A stretch of DNA of 64,000 nt from Lentisphaeria bacterium (GTDB lineage: Bacteria > Verrucomicrobiota > Lentisphaeria > Victivallales > Victivallaceae): contig JAFVZB010000068.1 in the NCBI GenBank assembly GCA_017508385.1, positions 142,433 through 206,432 on the forward strand. The letters are read 5' to 3'. Under the pieces are notes generated by a model. The model saw only the letters and a list, made by a program, of their open reading frames with translations, searched no databases and was not told where the DNA came from. How positions within the stretch are numbered: the stretch's first letter is position 1; each line of letters opens with the position of its first letter. Below are positions 6,813-17,100 of the stretch, piece after piece. Position numbers and translations under genes: made by a program.

Positions 6813-7182
6813 TTTGCGACACCTTCCCCGGCTTGTAAGCCGACCAGCCGAAGAGCTGGCAAATTACCGCTGCAGCGGAACCGGTGAGCAGCTTGCCGGA
6901 CTTGGCAGCATTGTAAGCAAGGCGCAAATTTGCTTTGGTAAAATTCCAGTAGCTTTTGGGCAGACAAGTGAATTCATAGTCATGTATGAGCGAAGCAGCA
7001 GCAAGAAAAGAGAACCACTCAGTCAGCAGCCGTCTCATGCGGTGCGGCATCCACTGGGCTCCCACACCGTTGTAGCAGCCGAAAAGACGGAGCAAACTGC
7101 ACTCGGCGAAACCTTCAGGCAAACTGAGCTTCATCCAGACAGCAGCCTGCTTGAGTGTCAAAATATGCATCAAGTCATCCAC
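6799..7182 (-). CDS. Phage protein with His-Asp dyad, unknown function
   Basis: A protein of about 127 residues. GTG 7182 has GAGGT six bases upstream and follows the previous stop by one base; ATG 7170 is a second candidate start. The core reads MPHRMRRLLTEWFSFLAAAS then LIHDYEF, with KANLRLAYNAAKSG after it. A helix ending in an HD pair and followed by a second helix recalls small phage proteins of DUF1353 or phospholipase-like type, but I cannot assign a family. It lies between the LamG protein and the probable holin, so it may take part in lysis or tail function. Confidence 0.5.
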   Translation of the reverse strand: MDDLMHILTLKQAAVWMKLSLPEGFAECSLLRLFGCYNGVGAQWMPHRMRRLLTEWFSFLAAASLIHDYEFTCLPKSYWNFTKANLRLAYNAAKSGKLLTGSAAAVICQLFGWSAYKPGKVSQNGTP

Positions 7183-7183
7183 A

Positions 7184-8767
7184 TTAATACCTCGCTTTAT
7201 TTGAAACCCGCACTGCTGCCATCTTCCCCTGCCACCGTGCACTGAAGTCTCCGGCATCATCTCCCCACATTCCGAGGGTGAAATGTTCTGCGGTTGTTTC
7301 TCCATAGTTATCCGTCCCGATAGTTGCCTCATCGGATATTGTGTAACCAGTTGCAACACCATCAATATAACAAGAGATGACTCCGTTTTTGCGCTGTATT
7401 GCAATGTGATACCACCTGTTGAGTTCAAGGGCATCGCTCATCTGTTCATCAGTCCAATTGCCGGGATGAAATACGCTGATTTTGCGATCGTTAGTTCCAT
7501 CATAAGAGAAACACACTCCGAAAAGATAATCGGAGTCATAGGCGAAAATGCACTGTCTCGAAGCGGCTGTCGGATAAACGTCAACCTCCATGCAAAAGTC
7601 ACCGTCAAAGAGGAAAGCATTATCAGTGTTTTTCACTTTGATATAGCCTCCATTGAACTCACAAAACGTGACATCCCTACCACCATCAGAGTAAAAAGTT
7701 AACTCACTCGTACCAGTGGTCTCGTGGTGCATAATGGAACCGTCAACCAAAAAAGAGTCGCGATTCTCTCCTTCCGCAAAAGGCATAACAAGCCGAGTGT
7801 AACCATCCCGCTTATATGGCAAGACTATCCCGTAATCAACATCTATTTTTTTGCCAATGAGAGCACCGTCATAGACTGCATAAACCGCACCCACTTCCGG
7901 AGTCTCCTCAAATCCTGAGTAACTTCCTGTAGTTTCGGCAGATACCCACTTGTAACCGTCAAAGCCACTCATACCGGAACCGGTCAATACAAGCTCCTGC
8001 TTCGGGTATTCGGTGACGGTAGGAGTCAGGGTCAGAGTTACGCTGTCGGACTCTTCTTGCAAGTACCAAGTATTAGCTCCTGCCGGCATATCGCCACTGG
8101 AAGAGTTGAACATAAGACAACTGTATGTGCTTGCATTTGAGTAAGTGTCACGGAAGAACCAGCCCCAACCATTTCCACTTTCATTATCATAATAGCGGAA
8201 CAGATACATCTGCTCTGTTTCGTGCTTGAATACACGCTTTTTAGTGCTGTTAGCGGATGCAGTCTCAGCAATCACGTTATATGTGCCGTTGTACTTCGAG
8301 TAATCAACACTCTCATCCCCCAGAGTGTGCGTGCCGAAACCTGAGACCATGACTTGCGTTGCTGCAGAATAAGCATCTTGCGCAGCGGTGTAACCTGTGA
8401 CTTTGACCAGGGAAACGGCAGAAGCGTCTGCACTGCTGTTTCCCTTTTCGATAACGACAGTATCCTTTACCCAACCTTTGCCGACAGTCACCTGAGAGTC
8501 GCTCTCTTCAATAACAGCTTCCGGAGCGGTAAGCGTTGTACTGTTGACATACCCCTCTTTCACCGTGAAAACATTGTCGTCTCTTTCAGGAACAACAACC
8601 GGAACAACAACCGTCTGGGCAGCTATCTTGCCGGCTGTGATTTCAATGCGATTCTGCTTTATTGTAACAGTTGCATTGGCAAGCTCTTCTCCGCCTGTGC
8701 CGGAATCGGTACCACCGGAATCAAATGCAGAAATTTGCAAAGTCCGGGATATAATATCGAATTTCAT
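7184..8767 (-). CDS. Phage tail-associated protein with LamG-type jelly-roll domain
   Basis: A 527-residue protein. Residues 1-130 are beta-rich and repetitive, the middle holds beta-strand segments with many Tyr and Ser, and residues about 365-515 form a concanavalin/LamG-like domain (FDGDFCMEVDVYPTAASRQC, RWYHIAIQRKNG, ISCYIDGV, GKMAAVRVS). Such domains bind carbohydrate. With its place three genes after the tail fibre, it is likely a receptor-binding or decorating adhesin. Its start overlaps the small upstream gene. Confidence 0.7.
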   Translation of the reverse strand: MKFDIISRTLQISAFDSGGTDSGTGGEELANATVTIKQNRIEITAGKIAAQTVVVPVVVPERDDNVFTVKEGYVNSTTLTAPEAVIEESDSQVTVGKGWVKDTVVIEKGNSSADASAVSLVKVTGYTAAQDAYSAATQVMVSGFGTHTLGDESVDYSKYNGTYNVIAETASANSTKKRVFKHETEQMYLFRYYDNESGNGWGWFFRDTYSNASTYSCLMFNSSSGDMPAGANTWYLQEESDSVTLTLTPTVTEYPKQELVLTGSGMSGFDGYKWVSAETTGSYSGFEETPEVGAVYAVYDGALIGKKIDVDYGIVLPYKRDGYTRLVMPFAEGENRDSFLVDGSIMHHETTGTSELTFYSDGGRDVTFCEFNGGYIKVKNTDNAFLFDGDFCMEVDVYPTAASRQCIFAYDSDYLFGVCFSYDGTNDRKISVFHPGNWTDEQMSDALELNRWYHIAIQRKNGVISCYIDGVATGYTISDEATIGTDNYGETTAEHFTLGMWGDDAGDFSARWQGKMAAVRVSNKARY

Positions 8768-8768
8768 G

Positions 8769-9011
8769 TTACGCCTCTTTTGTCACCTTGATGACCACAT
8801 TATTGTTTGCATACTTCATATAAATAACATCGTCACTCTGTTCAATGTGAACCAATGCCGGAGCAACACCGCTGCCGGCAGCGCTCGAATTAAGGTGATT
8901 GCCGTAGGCGTCAACCTCGACTCCGGAAGAGTCACGCTCCCCCATTTTTGTGTAGTTGAGCGTTTTGCGATCATCCCATTTTCCCTGGGCAAAAAAGTAG
9001 TTGTAAACCAT
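8769..9011 (-). CDS. Small virion-associated protein (80 aa)
   Basis: An 80-residue protein with a good AGGAG site. It opens MVYNYFFAQGKWDDRKTLNY and ends in a beta-rich stretch (VIYMKYANNNVVIKVTKEA). No family is recognised. It lies between the DUF4376-like protein and the LamG protein, so it is probably a fibre accessory or tip component. Confidence 0.5.
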   Translation of the reverse strand: MVYNYFFAQGKWDDRKTLNYTKMGERDSSGVEVDAYGNHLNSSAAGSGVAPALVHIEQSDDVIYMKYANNNVVIKVTKEA

Positions 9012-9024
9012 TTGTTTTCTCCTG

Positions 9025-9696
9025 TCAGTTAATAGTGAGAGTTGTGTTTATTTTGGAAAGCTGAATAACAGCATTCTCTTTGAACGCCATGACATAATCA
9101 GCATCGGCAAGCTGTTCCTCAGTCAACTCTTGAATACTGGCATTGAGTTGTCCCTTGACGGTCTCAACGCTGATAATCATTTGTGAGCCAAACGCAAAAC
9201 ACTGTTTGAATTGCTCTTTATTGACCGGGAGCATTGTCGGGACTTCACCTTGCCAAACCTCCCACGGAATAACGGTATCATCCGGCAAAACCTCAAACAT
9301 CGCCAGTACAGAGTTACACCTGGTAATGTTGTCGGTTGTGGTCTTGAAAAGGTACTCCTGACCATTGGCAATAATAGTTATGCCGCCGTAGGCTATTTTA
9401 TCTGCTTCAACTGCAACAAACTCAATAAGCTCTTTCTGAGTGGTCACTTTTACCGGAGCTTTGCCGGCAAGATACCACGAGCCGTCATGCGCCTGCTCAA
9501 CGTCCATAAGTTGCATACCAACGGATTTATAAAAATCCCGGACATACATTACCCACAGCTCCGTTTTTCCATCAGGATTTTCCTCTGTCGGCTCTTCGAC
9601 AACAACGGTCCTGATCTGATACACTGCCTCGGGGTCACCGATGCCGACCTCAACTGCTCCTGTTGCCTCGTCAATGATTTTTGCAAATTTTTGCAT
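9025..9696 (-). CDS. DUF4376-like tail fibre accessory protein
   Basis: A 223-residue protein preceded by AAAGGAAAA. The C-terminal half (FKTTTDNITRCNSVLAMFEV, then IPWEVWQGE, a loop, and FAFGSQMIISVETVKGQLNA) matches the pattern of DUF4376, seen in phage proteins encoded next to tail fibres. The N-terminal half is beta-rich. A role as fibre chaperone or tip protein is likely from position; the biochemical role is unknown. Confidence 0.65.
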   Translation of the reverse strand: MQKFAKIIDEATGAVEVGIGDPEAVYQIRTVVVEEPTEENPDGKTELWVMYVRDFYKSVGMQLMDVEQAHDGSWYLAGKAPVKVTTQKELIEFVAVEADKIAYGGITIIANGQEYLFKTTTDNITRCNSVLAMFEVLPDDTVIPWEVWQGEVPTMLPVNKEQFKQCFAFGSQMIISVETVKGQLNASIQELTEEQLADADYVMAFKENAVIQLSKINTTLTIN

Positions 9697-9711
9697 ACTG
9701 TTTTCCTTTGT

Positions 9712-12276
9712 TTATCGGTTCGGGAAGAAAGTAATATCCGCCGTGGTTGCTGTTCCGTCTGTGCTCTCCTTGTCACTGGCGAACACGGTCACAACATCTG
9801 CTGCTTTGACCGGGAACATTGCCGTTGTTCTGTCGTGATCACTGCCGCCGCCGGTCCCGGCAAGATAGCCGTTTACTTTTATATTCAGATATTTGCCCTC
9901 CTGCTGTTTCTTGACCATCACCCAGCCGTCTGCAGCTGCAGTGTAGGTGCTTGCTGTCGTCTTTGTTCCGGCTGCATAATTCGGATAGCCGAGCGTAATA
10001 TCCACGCTGTTCCACGTCATGCCGCCGGCAGGAGTTCCAAGCAGTTCGCTGTAAGTTCCGTCTGAGTTTACCGCTCTGAGCTTGAACATTCCGGGAGCAT
10101 CCGTGCCGTTGTTGTGGTTCATGCCCCACAATACAAGACTGGCTCCCTCGCCGTACTTCATGCCGCCATGAAGAGCGGACTGAGTTGCGTTACTTTCAGC
10201 CTGCCTTATGGCTACTTCCCGCCATGCGCTCCACCCTCTGCTGCTGTAATAAGTTCTCACCCACATCTCTCCGGTCAGATATCGGGTAATGCGCTGGTAC
10301 GTCATCCATGTGGAGCCATATACTTCAAGAACAAAACTCACCTGCACCGGGCAGTTGGTAAACGTCTTTGCCGTCGCATCGCTCTGAACGTTCCAGTAGC
10401 CCGGCGTGGTAAAAGTATTCAAGTCCGCATTGGCTGGGATTTCTCTCACGCTCGTGATGAGTCCCGGCAGATTGACGTTTCCATAGACATTAGCGGTGAC
10501 ACCATTTACACTTCTGACAATATGTTTGCCGCCTGCAAAACACGCTCCGTCAGGTCTGAGCAGCAAGTTATTGGTGTTTGTTCCGTCTGTCGCAGTAATC
10601 GTCACATATCCGGGATTGGTGGTGTTCTTGCCGCCAAAAAGCTGAATACGCCCTGAGCTTTCCCAGCTCGTGCCGCCGACAATAGTTATCCAGTCGGTGT
10701 CAACGTCTCTGTTAATGAAATCCCGTGGAGCAATTATCTTCCCGGTCATCGTGCCGCCGGAAAGTGACAATTTGGAACCAAAAAGATTTTTGTGAGATTC
10801 GCTTGAAGCATTGTGCAGTGTGATACTCTTTTCGGCTGCACTCGTTGCAGCACTGTCAGCTGCAGAACCGGCGGCAAGAGCAGAAGCCTCTGCATCGGAA
10901 GCCTTTAGAGCGGCATCCTGAGCGTGCCTCAACGCTTCTGCTGCGGAATTGGCTGAGTTGTCGGCATAATTCTGCGAGCTTGTTGCGGCATTCTGAGCAG
11001 CCTGCAAACTGCCTGCCGCCTGATTTGCGAAACCTGCAGCCGAATTGGCAGCACTGTCAGCTGCATTTCTGAAGCGTTCTGCAGCAGAACTTGCAGAGTT
11101 GGCATCATCGAGGTAGCCGTTGAGAGTCTCGAGCTCTGCAATCCGCTTGTCGATGATATCGACAAGATCAGTCTTTCCGGCGGCAACGGCATTCTCCCTC
11201 ATTTTCTGGAGGTCCTCAATACTTCCGGAAACGGTTGCCCTGGCATCATCGAGGTAGCCATCAGCAATGAGCTGAGCACGTTCAAGAACAGTTTGAACAT
11301 CGATAGATACGCTGTTTATTTTGTTTTGAATCTCCTGCAGTCCGGAGTTTTTTGTGTCATTAAAATCGGTGATACCCTGCTGTAACTGCTTCAATGTGCT
11401 GTTTGCGGAATCAATGGCATCCTGCCGGGCACTTTCAACATCTTTGATGCCACCGGCAATGGCAGCGCCGAGCGCACCTTCGGCACCGACAGCCTGAGAG
11501 ATTTGGATGGATAGCTGATCGGCGATCGTGCCGCTGATAGAGCCGGCGGAATCAGTGGCAGCCTTGGCGGCATCAGTCGCCTCTTTGGCAGCCTGCTGAG
11601 TGGAGGCAATAGCAGTTGCGCCGATGTTGGTTATTTCGCCGATGGCGATCTCTTTCGCCACCTTGATAGCACCTGTTGCCTCAGCAGCCTCCTTGACAGT
11701 GATCAGCGCATTTTCGGCAAGGGTATCGTCACCCGTGAGTTCCGCCCAGATAAGAGACATATTGCGCTCACAAACACTTGCAGTAAGAGCAGAATGAGCC
11801 GCAGAATCAGCAGCATTGAGAGCAACATCCTTTGCATTGACAGTTATGGTACTCAAATTTTTGAAATACGCAACCGGGTCATAAGTTGATGTAACTTCTG
11901 TTTTGAGCGTGCGATCAAGCTCTTCCTGAAGCTGCTGAAGAATCATGAAGATTTTGTCAAAATCGGCTTCAATAGGCTTGCTCGGCAGCTTACCGTGCTC
12001 AAGCAGAGAGAGCTGCTGAAAGAGATCGCAAATACGGCAAATGGCAAGTTTCTTTCCGGTCGGCAACGGGTCGATATTGAGAGTAACCAGAGCACCATCC
12101 GAATAATCCTCTTTGACTTCCACGGTAAAATCTTTTCCCCTGACGAGCTCAACGGCAGAATCATCGGTTTCAAGAAAAAGATGAATATCTTCCGGTTTGA
12201 TAAACTTGTAGTTGAAGGGAAAACTTCTGCTTTCGCCAATTACATAAAGAATTTTATTTTTCGTGCTTTCTACCAT
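9712..12276 (-). CDS. Tail fibre protein with T7-type N-terminus
   Basis: An 854-residue fibre. Residues about 1-140 match the T7 fibre attachment domain (YVIGESRSFPFNYKFI, then AVELVRGKDFTVEV) that fixes the fibre to the tail. Residues 150-500 are Ala/Ser-rich heptad-like helix forming a trimeric coiled-coil shaft. A beta region follows from about 520, with a pyocin-knob-like segment around 635-725 (TPGYWNVQSD through GWSAWREVA) and a beta-rich tip (VKKQQEGKYLNIKVNG) for receptor contact. A putative phage promoter lies just upstream. The sequence is intact with no frameshift. Confidence 0.85.
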   Translation of the reverse strand: MVESTKNKILYVIGESRSFPFNYKFIKPEDIHLFLETDDSAVELVRGKDFTVEVKEDYSDGALVTLNIDPLPTGKKLAICRICDLFQQLSLLEHGKLPSKPIEADFDKIFMILQQLQEELDRTLKTEVTSTYDPVAYFKNLSTITVNAKDVALNAADSAAHSALTASVCERNMSLIWAELTGDDTLAENALITVKEAAEATGAIKVAKEIAIGEITNIGATAIASTQQAAKEATDAAKAATDSAGSISGTIADQLSIQISQAVGAEGALGAAIAGGIKDVESARQDAIDSANSTLKQLQQGITDFNDTKNSGLQEIQNKINSVSIDVQTVLERAQLIADGYLDDARATVSGSIEDLQKMRENAVAAGKTDLVDIIDKRIAELETLNGYLDDANSASSAAERFRNAADSAANSAAGFANQAAGSLQAAQNAATSSQNYADNSANSAAEALRHAQDAALKASDAEASALAAGSAADSAATSAAEKSITLHNASSESHKNLFGSKLSLSGGTMTGKIIAPRDFINRDVDTDWITIVGGTSWESSGRIQLFGGKNTTNPGYVTITATDGTNTNNLLLRPDGACFAGGKHIVRSVNGVTANVYGNVNLPGLITSVREIPANADLNTFTTPGYWNVQSDATAKTFTNCPVQVSFVLEVYGSTWMTYQRITRYLTGEMWVRTYYSSRGWSAWREVAIRQAESNATQSALHGGMKYGEGASLVLWGMNHNNGTDAPGMFKLRAVNSDGTYSELLGTPAGGMTWNSVDITLGYPNYAAGTKTTASTYTAAADGWVMVKKQQEGKYLNIKVNGYLAGTGGGSDHDRTTAMFPVKAADVVTVFASDKESTDGTATTADITFFPNR

Positions 12277-12285
12277 TTTTGCCTC

Positions 12286-12323
12286 CTGTTTTTAATGTAG
12301 CACATTGAAGAACCAAATATTTC
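12286..12323 (-). promoter_or_regulatory. Putative phage late promoter, copy 1
   Basis: On the minus strand GAAATA, 15 bases, then the 17-base element TGCTACATTAAAAACAG. The same two parts at the same spacing occur at 25534-25571. TGCTACATT resembles an extended -10 box. The element runs directly into the GGAGG ribosome binding site of the tail fibre gene, in a gap that carries no gene. Confidence 0.65.
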
Positions 12324-12329
12324 TTTGAA

Positions 12330-14156
12330 TTATTTTTCGTTGCTGATTTTGTAAATTTTCCTCGCTTCTCGTGCAATGGCACCGGCTTGAGCAGCAGGTT
12401 TGAGAAAATAACCGGCAGCCTGCAAAAGTCTGACGGCATCAACGTAGGCATTGTCCGATATTTTTTTATTCTTCCCTAACTGTCGTTCAACAGCGTAGTA
12501 TCCCATAATTATATCACTGCTCCAGAAATTGGAAGGCATAAAACCATCCGGCTTGGCAGCACTGATGACTTCACTGGCAATTCTGCCGAACGGACCGAAT
12601 CCGGTGACTGCGTCCGCAAGAACATTAAAAAAGAGCTCGCCCCATTGATACTTGTCATCCTTGTAGTGCTCCTTCATCTGGTCAAAAACGGTCATGGCGG
12701 CACTTGAAAGAATGAGTGCTGCAATTCCCCTGACAGCTTTTTTTAACGGAGCCGTTTTTCCGTAGTGCACACTTTTGTATATGGCTGAAGCGTAGTTGTT
12801 CCAGAGCAGGATCTGGTTAGAAGTAAAGGTGGTGAAAATTCTGCTTTCTGCGCCGCCACGTTGGAACTTATTCAGCAGAAATGGAGCACTCGACTGCTGG
12901 GTGCGCTCAGTAGCCATTTCCCATTTCTGCAGAGCCTCTCTTCTTGCCTGAGCATGATCCATGCCGAATTTCACAAGATTGTCATAATGATACTTGTAAA
13001 CAGCAAACCCGCCAAAAAGCACACTTGCGGCATCGCCGAGACGCAGCGGCAGAGTGCTTATATTATCCACAGCATCGAAAAAAACCGACGCCATCGAAGC
13101 ATCCCGACCGGAAGCATCGAGGAGCAGTCGCAAATCTGCATTAGCTCCGGAATTCCAGCGAATACGGAAATAATCAGTATTGCCGAGAGTCCGCCACACC
13201 TCCTTCGGGTGAGCAGCGGCATAAGCCATGCCTTTGGCGAGAGCATCAGGTGGAATTTCCTGCAAATAACTTATTGCACCCATAGTTTGCTTGATACCCG
13301 AAATAACATTGGCAGCCATTTTTGAGCGCACCGCATTGCCATAGATTTTGGAAACCATACTGTTGACATCGACATCGATATTCCCGCCGTTAATAAAATC
13401 CTGCAAGGCAGTTTTCAGTTCCTGATACGCAACAATACCATGCTCGGATTCAATCGCGTTTTTCACGTCGCTGCTGAGCAGAACGGAGCGCATTTTTCTT
13501 GCTGCAGCGGCATGAGTAACGAAGTGATTCATCATCAGGCGGTGATTCTGGAACACCGTAAGAGCATCTGTATCGGAACGGATTGCTTTCAGGTGGTAAA
13601 CACGCACCTTGAGTGCACCTGGAGTGTAAGCGACAGCACCGGCAGCGGAACCCGGCTGAGCAATATCGACACTCTGACCATTGACATTGTTTCCGGATAC
13701 TTTGTAAACAGCCGGGAAATAATTATCCTCTTTGGGGAACTCGGCAAAATACATCTGCCGGTAAACCTCTTCGATCCGGCTTCTGTCGGCTTCCAGCTGA
13801 GAGCGCATCCAGGCACCGAACGCTTTGACTTCAGGAAGCAGGAATTTATCAATCTGCTGCATAGTTTCCTGAGTATATCCGTTGTAGTGCATTTTGAAGC
13901 GGATATCTTTCTGATCCCACATAAGTTTAAGGTAAAGAGCCTGCATCTGCGTAAGCGGCACCTCCTGCGACGCACCATTGAAAGTCTGCCGTGGAATAAT
14001 CACGACCGGCTCTTTACTGCCCTCGTTTTCCGCTCTTATTATTTTCATGAGTTGATCAGTTGCTCCGTCTCTGAACTCTTCCGGGACATCATATTTTATT
14101 TTGCGGTCAAGAGTTGAAAGTTGCTGGCGAATAGCCTCCGCCTCATAATCGGGCAT
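12330..14156 (-). CDS. Internal virion protein, C-terminal partner of the polyvalent protein
   Basis: A 608-residue, mainly helical protein with short hydrophobic stretches near the C-terminus (ALILSSAAMTVFDQ) and no recognised catalytic motif. It overlaps the end of the 1578-residue gene by 61 bases in the -1 frame, and the only start is an ATG directly after a run of seven A, with no convincing ribosome binding site. It may therefore be the C-terminal part of a single protein of about 2200 residues, made by frameshifting or split by a recent indel. By position it corresponds to the ejected internal core proteins of T7-like phages. Confidence 0.65.
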   Translation of the reverse strand: MPDYEAEAIRQQLSTLDRKIKYDVPEEFRDGATDQLMKIIRAENEGSKEPVVIIPRQTFNGASQEVPLTQMQALYLKLMWDQKDIRFKMHYNGYTQETMQQIDKFLLPEVKAFGAWMRSQLEADRSRIEEVYRQMYFAEFPKEDNYFPAVYKVSGNNVNGQSVDIAQPGSAAGAVAYTPGALKVRVYHLKAIRSDTDALTVFQNHRLMMNHFVTHAAAARKMRSVLLSSDVKNAIESEHGIVAYQELKTALQDFINGGNIDVDVNSMVSKIYGNAVRSKMAANVISGIKQTMGAISYLQEIPPDALAKGMAYAAAHPKEVWRTLGNTDYFRIRWNSGANADLRLLLDASGRDASMASVFFDAVDNISTLPLRLGDAASVLFGGFAVYKYHYDNLVKFGMDHAQARREALQKWEMATERTQQSSAPFLLNKFQRGGAESRIFTTFTSNQILLWNNYASAIYKSVHYGKTAPLKKAVRGIAALILSSAAMTVFDQMKEHYKDDKYQWGELFFNVLADAVTGFGPFGRIASEVISAAKPDGFMPSNFWSSDIIMGYYAVERQLGKNKKISDNAYVDAVRLLQAAGYFLKPAAQAGAIAREARKIYKISNEK

Positions 14157-17100
14157 ATTTTTTTGCCTGCATCATAATTTTGGAGCATAACTCTTGCCTG
14201 GTCAACAGACAGACGTTCATACTCGAACTGCCTTGCATCCGGATCAGGAACAAACCGTTTGACCCCTGTTTGCACTTGGATTTCCCGCCATTTTCCTATT
14301 TTTTCGGCAATGGTGAATGGTGATTTTGTTTTCAGTAATTTTTTCAAAAACTCATGACAGTCATCAGAGTTGGATGAATTGAGCACATCTTTTGCAAGTT
14401 TAGCCTCGTGAGCCATTTGCCTGAAACGGTTGACAACATTTTCATCATTGGCAAAAAGAGCCATTGCTTCAAGCATACCGTCAAAACTCAAGCTCTGCCA
14501 GAAAGTTTTATCAAGATTTTTTTTAGCTCTGGCAGATTTTGTATTTTTGTCTGCCAGAGTTTTTTGTTCGATATCGTTGTAACGCCTGCCGCCGTTGACG
14601 GCACGCCATAACTCGTTGCGGTCGTATTCATCATCGGCAGCACGCTTATTTATTTCTGCGAGCAGATTGTCTTTGCCGGATCTGGCAAGCATTTGCAGAT
14701 GTTCAAACGCCGTATTTACTTCGCCTGCGCTCTTATTCCAGAGCGTGCCATACCTGTTGAGCAGAGCTATATCGTACTCGAGTTCAGAGGTATCTGCCCC
14801 GAGAGACAGTAACTCTTCAATCTTTTTTTGATTTTCGGTTATTGCCATGTTGAGACTTCCGGCATCGAGACGGGATATCGCAATAATTCTGTTGAGTCGC
14901 CTCTGCGTGTCGATATCCCGCATACCTCGCACCCTGCGCCCGGAATCGGTTCTTTCACCAAGCTGCTGCAGCCGCTTGGCTATTTTGTCGAGCAGCTCAG
15001 TTTTCCTTACTTCCGCTGCCCGTTCAGTCATTCTGGCAATAATTTTGTCAAACTCTGTTTTGCGGCGTCCCTCGGGAAACCTTGCGCTGGGAGCATTGGA
15101 GTATTCAAGCAATCCGACAATGTTCCGCACAAATTCGCTCTGATTGGCTTTTGGCAGATTTTTCTGAGCGAAAGCGACAGCCTCACGCTGAAGCCTGACA
15201 GCATCAGTCATACTGCTGAGAACCTTTTCCCTGAGCTCTTTGAGTTTTCCGCTGTACTGCTGCCATGCTTTTTCTTTGGCATCCTTAAAAGCCTGTGCAT
15301 AAACATCAGCATTGCCGCTCTCCTGAACGAGAGCCATATTTATTGCTTCGATATCCGCCTGACTTGGAGTGTAAGGCGGATTTCTGTCAGGAAAAATCTT
15401 TTTGTAAAGCTCTTTGAAAACATCTCTGTTTTCGTTTATCCACTGCTCATTGACGACCGGCTTACCGTCGGAGAAAATTTGAACGATTTCATCCTGTATT
15501 CGGAATTTTTCCTGCTCAAGAAACTCCTCTTTTGCCTGCCGGTCGGCATCCCGGTCGGCAGCAATCATCTCTTTGCGGTATTTCGTGTATTCTTTTCTCA
15601 GTTCGACCCAGGTCAAATCATTGTAAAAGTCGAAGAGCTGCTGTTCGATATCGAGCTCATTACCTCCGATTTCGTCGGCGACATACCTTGCCAGTTCATC
15701 GAGATTGATAACCGGAGTACCTTTGTCCTTTTTGCCGAGCCAGAAAGTTCCTGAAGTATCTTTTCCCCGAAACCTGGGAGAGAGCTTGATTTGGAAACTG
15801 GAAGAGCCGGAAAAATCCACCGCCCACTTGTATTCCAGAATATTGTCATAAAGCCAGTTATCTCTTTTTGCCCGCCTTGCAGCCAGAGCAGTCAGATGTT
15901 TTCTTCTGACGATTTCGAGAGCGAAATGGAAAGCATCATCCGGAGAAACATTTTTAACGCCCCGGGATGCGAGATAATCCGCATACTCCTCCCGGTCACG
16001 CTCGACAACATCGCCGACAAACGGAGAAAGGATATCCATGATGTTGCGCTGTTGCTCCTCAGAAAAATCCGCAATAGAAAACCGGAATTCTTCAGCACTT
16101 GCATTTTCAGAAAATTGTGATATATTATCTATGAAGTTGGAAATAGTCATAGTTGCTGAGCCTCCTTTATGGAGGGCAGTTTTCGAGGGTTGTAGTACCC
16201 GTGGCTGTTCCAACTTTATTTCATTATAATTAGACGCCGTTATTTTGAATATAGAACGGATGTGATTTGCCTGACCTTTGATGTCAGGATTTATCTCAAT
16301 ACGATAGATGTCTCCTGTAACTTCATCAAAACCGACAAACGATATATTTCCTTTAATATCGGCAACCTGTTCAGGTTTTGCCAATACTAACTCGACAGCG
16401 GCTCTGGTCTCTTGTGGATTTTTGAAATACCGATAATGTCTTGAATAAAGAAATTCATAATCAGCATATAATGACTTTCCTTTGAGTCCAGCCCATTCCA
16501 TGAAACCGTCAGCATGCGGAACATGCCCATCAACCAATTTTCCTTTTTGTTCTGCATTATTGGGATCGCCTTGTTTGCGTAATGCGGCAAACCTCAGCCC
16601 GTCCTGACCGTCAACATCTAAGTTTTGCTTATCTGTTGCAGTGTTTACTGTGACGACCGAACTCTCTCTGCCGAAGCGGTTGCGCCGGACTTTGCGTGAA
16701 GCCCTGGCAAGAAGAGTCTCGATCTGATTGTCGGACATACGAAACTCTTTTCCGAAAACTTTGGCAAACGCCATGCGTACCTTCTGGAGAACCTCCTTCC
16801 ACCACTTTGGCTTTACTTTTGTTTCGGCGATGTGAGCAATGTACTCTTCTGCTGCGAGCCGCTGGTCACCGATTTTATCGAGCGAGATATCGAGATATGG
16901 CACACCATCTTCATCAACCAGTTCGACGGGCTTAAAATACTTGGCTGCAATATCCTTGAAAGACTGCTCCTGACAGTGGTCACGATACACCTGATCCAGA
17001 ACGGAGTCGAGGTCTGCACCCTTCAACACTGAACGCAGCCCCTTGTGACCGACAACTTCATGCAGAATTATTTGGGGAACCTCATGCGGGCGAACCGCGG

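Noticed and set aside
9211..10065. Long plus-strand frame of 284 codons inside the tail region
   Set aside because: It lies antisense to the DUF4376-like and tail fibre genes, has no ribosome binding site and no recognisable protein pattern; it is a shadow of their codon use.
14828..15754. Plus-strand frame of 308 codons within the giant virion gene
   Set aside because: Antisense to a well-supported gene; no start signal and low-complexity, hydrophobic/serine-rich translation.
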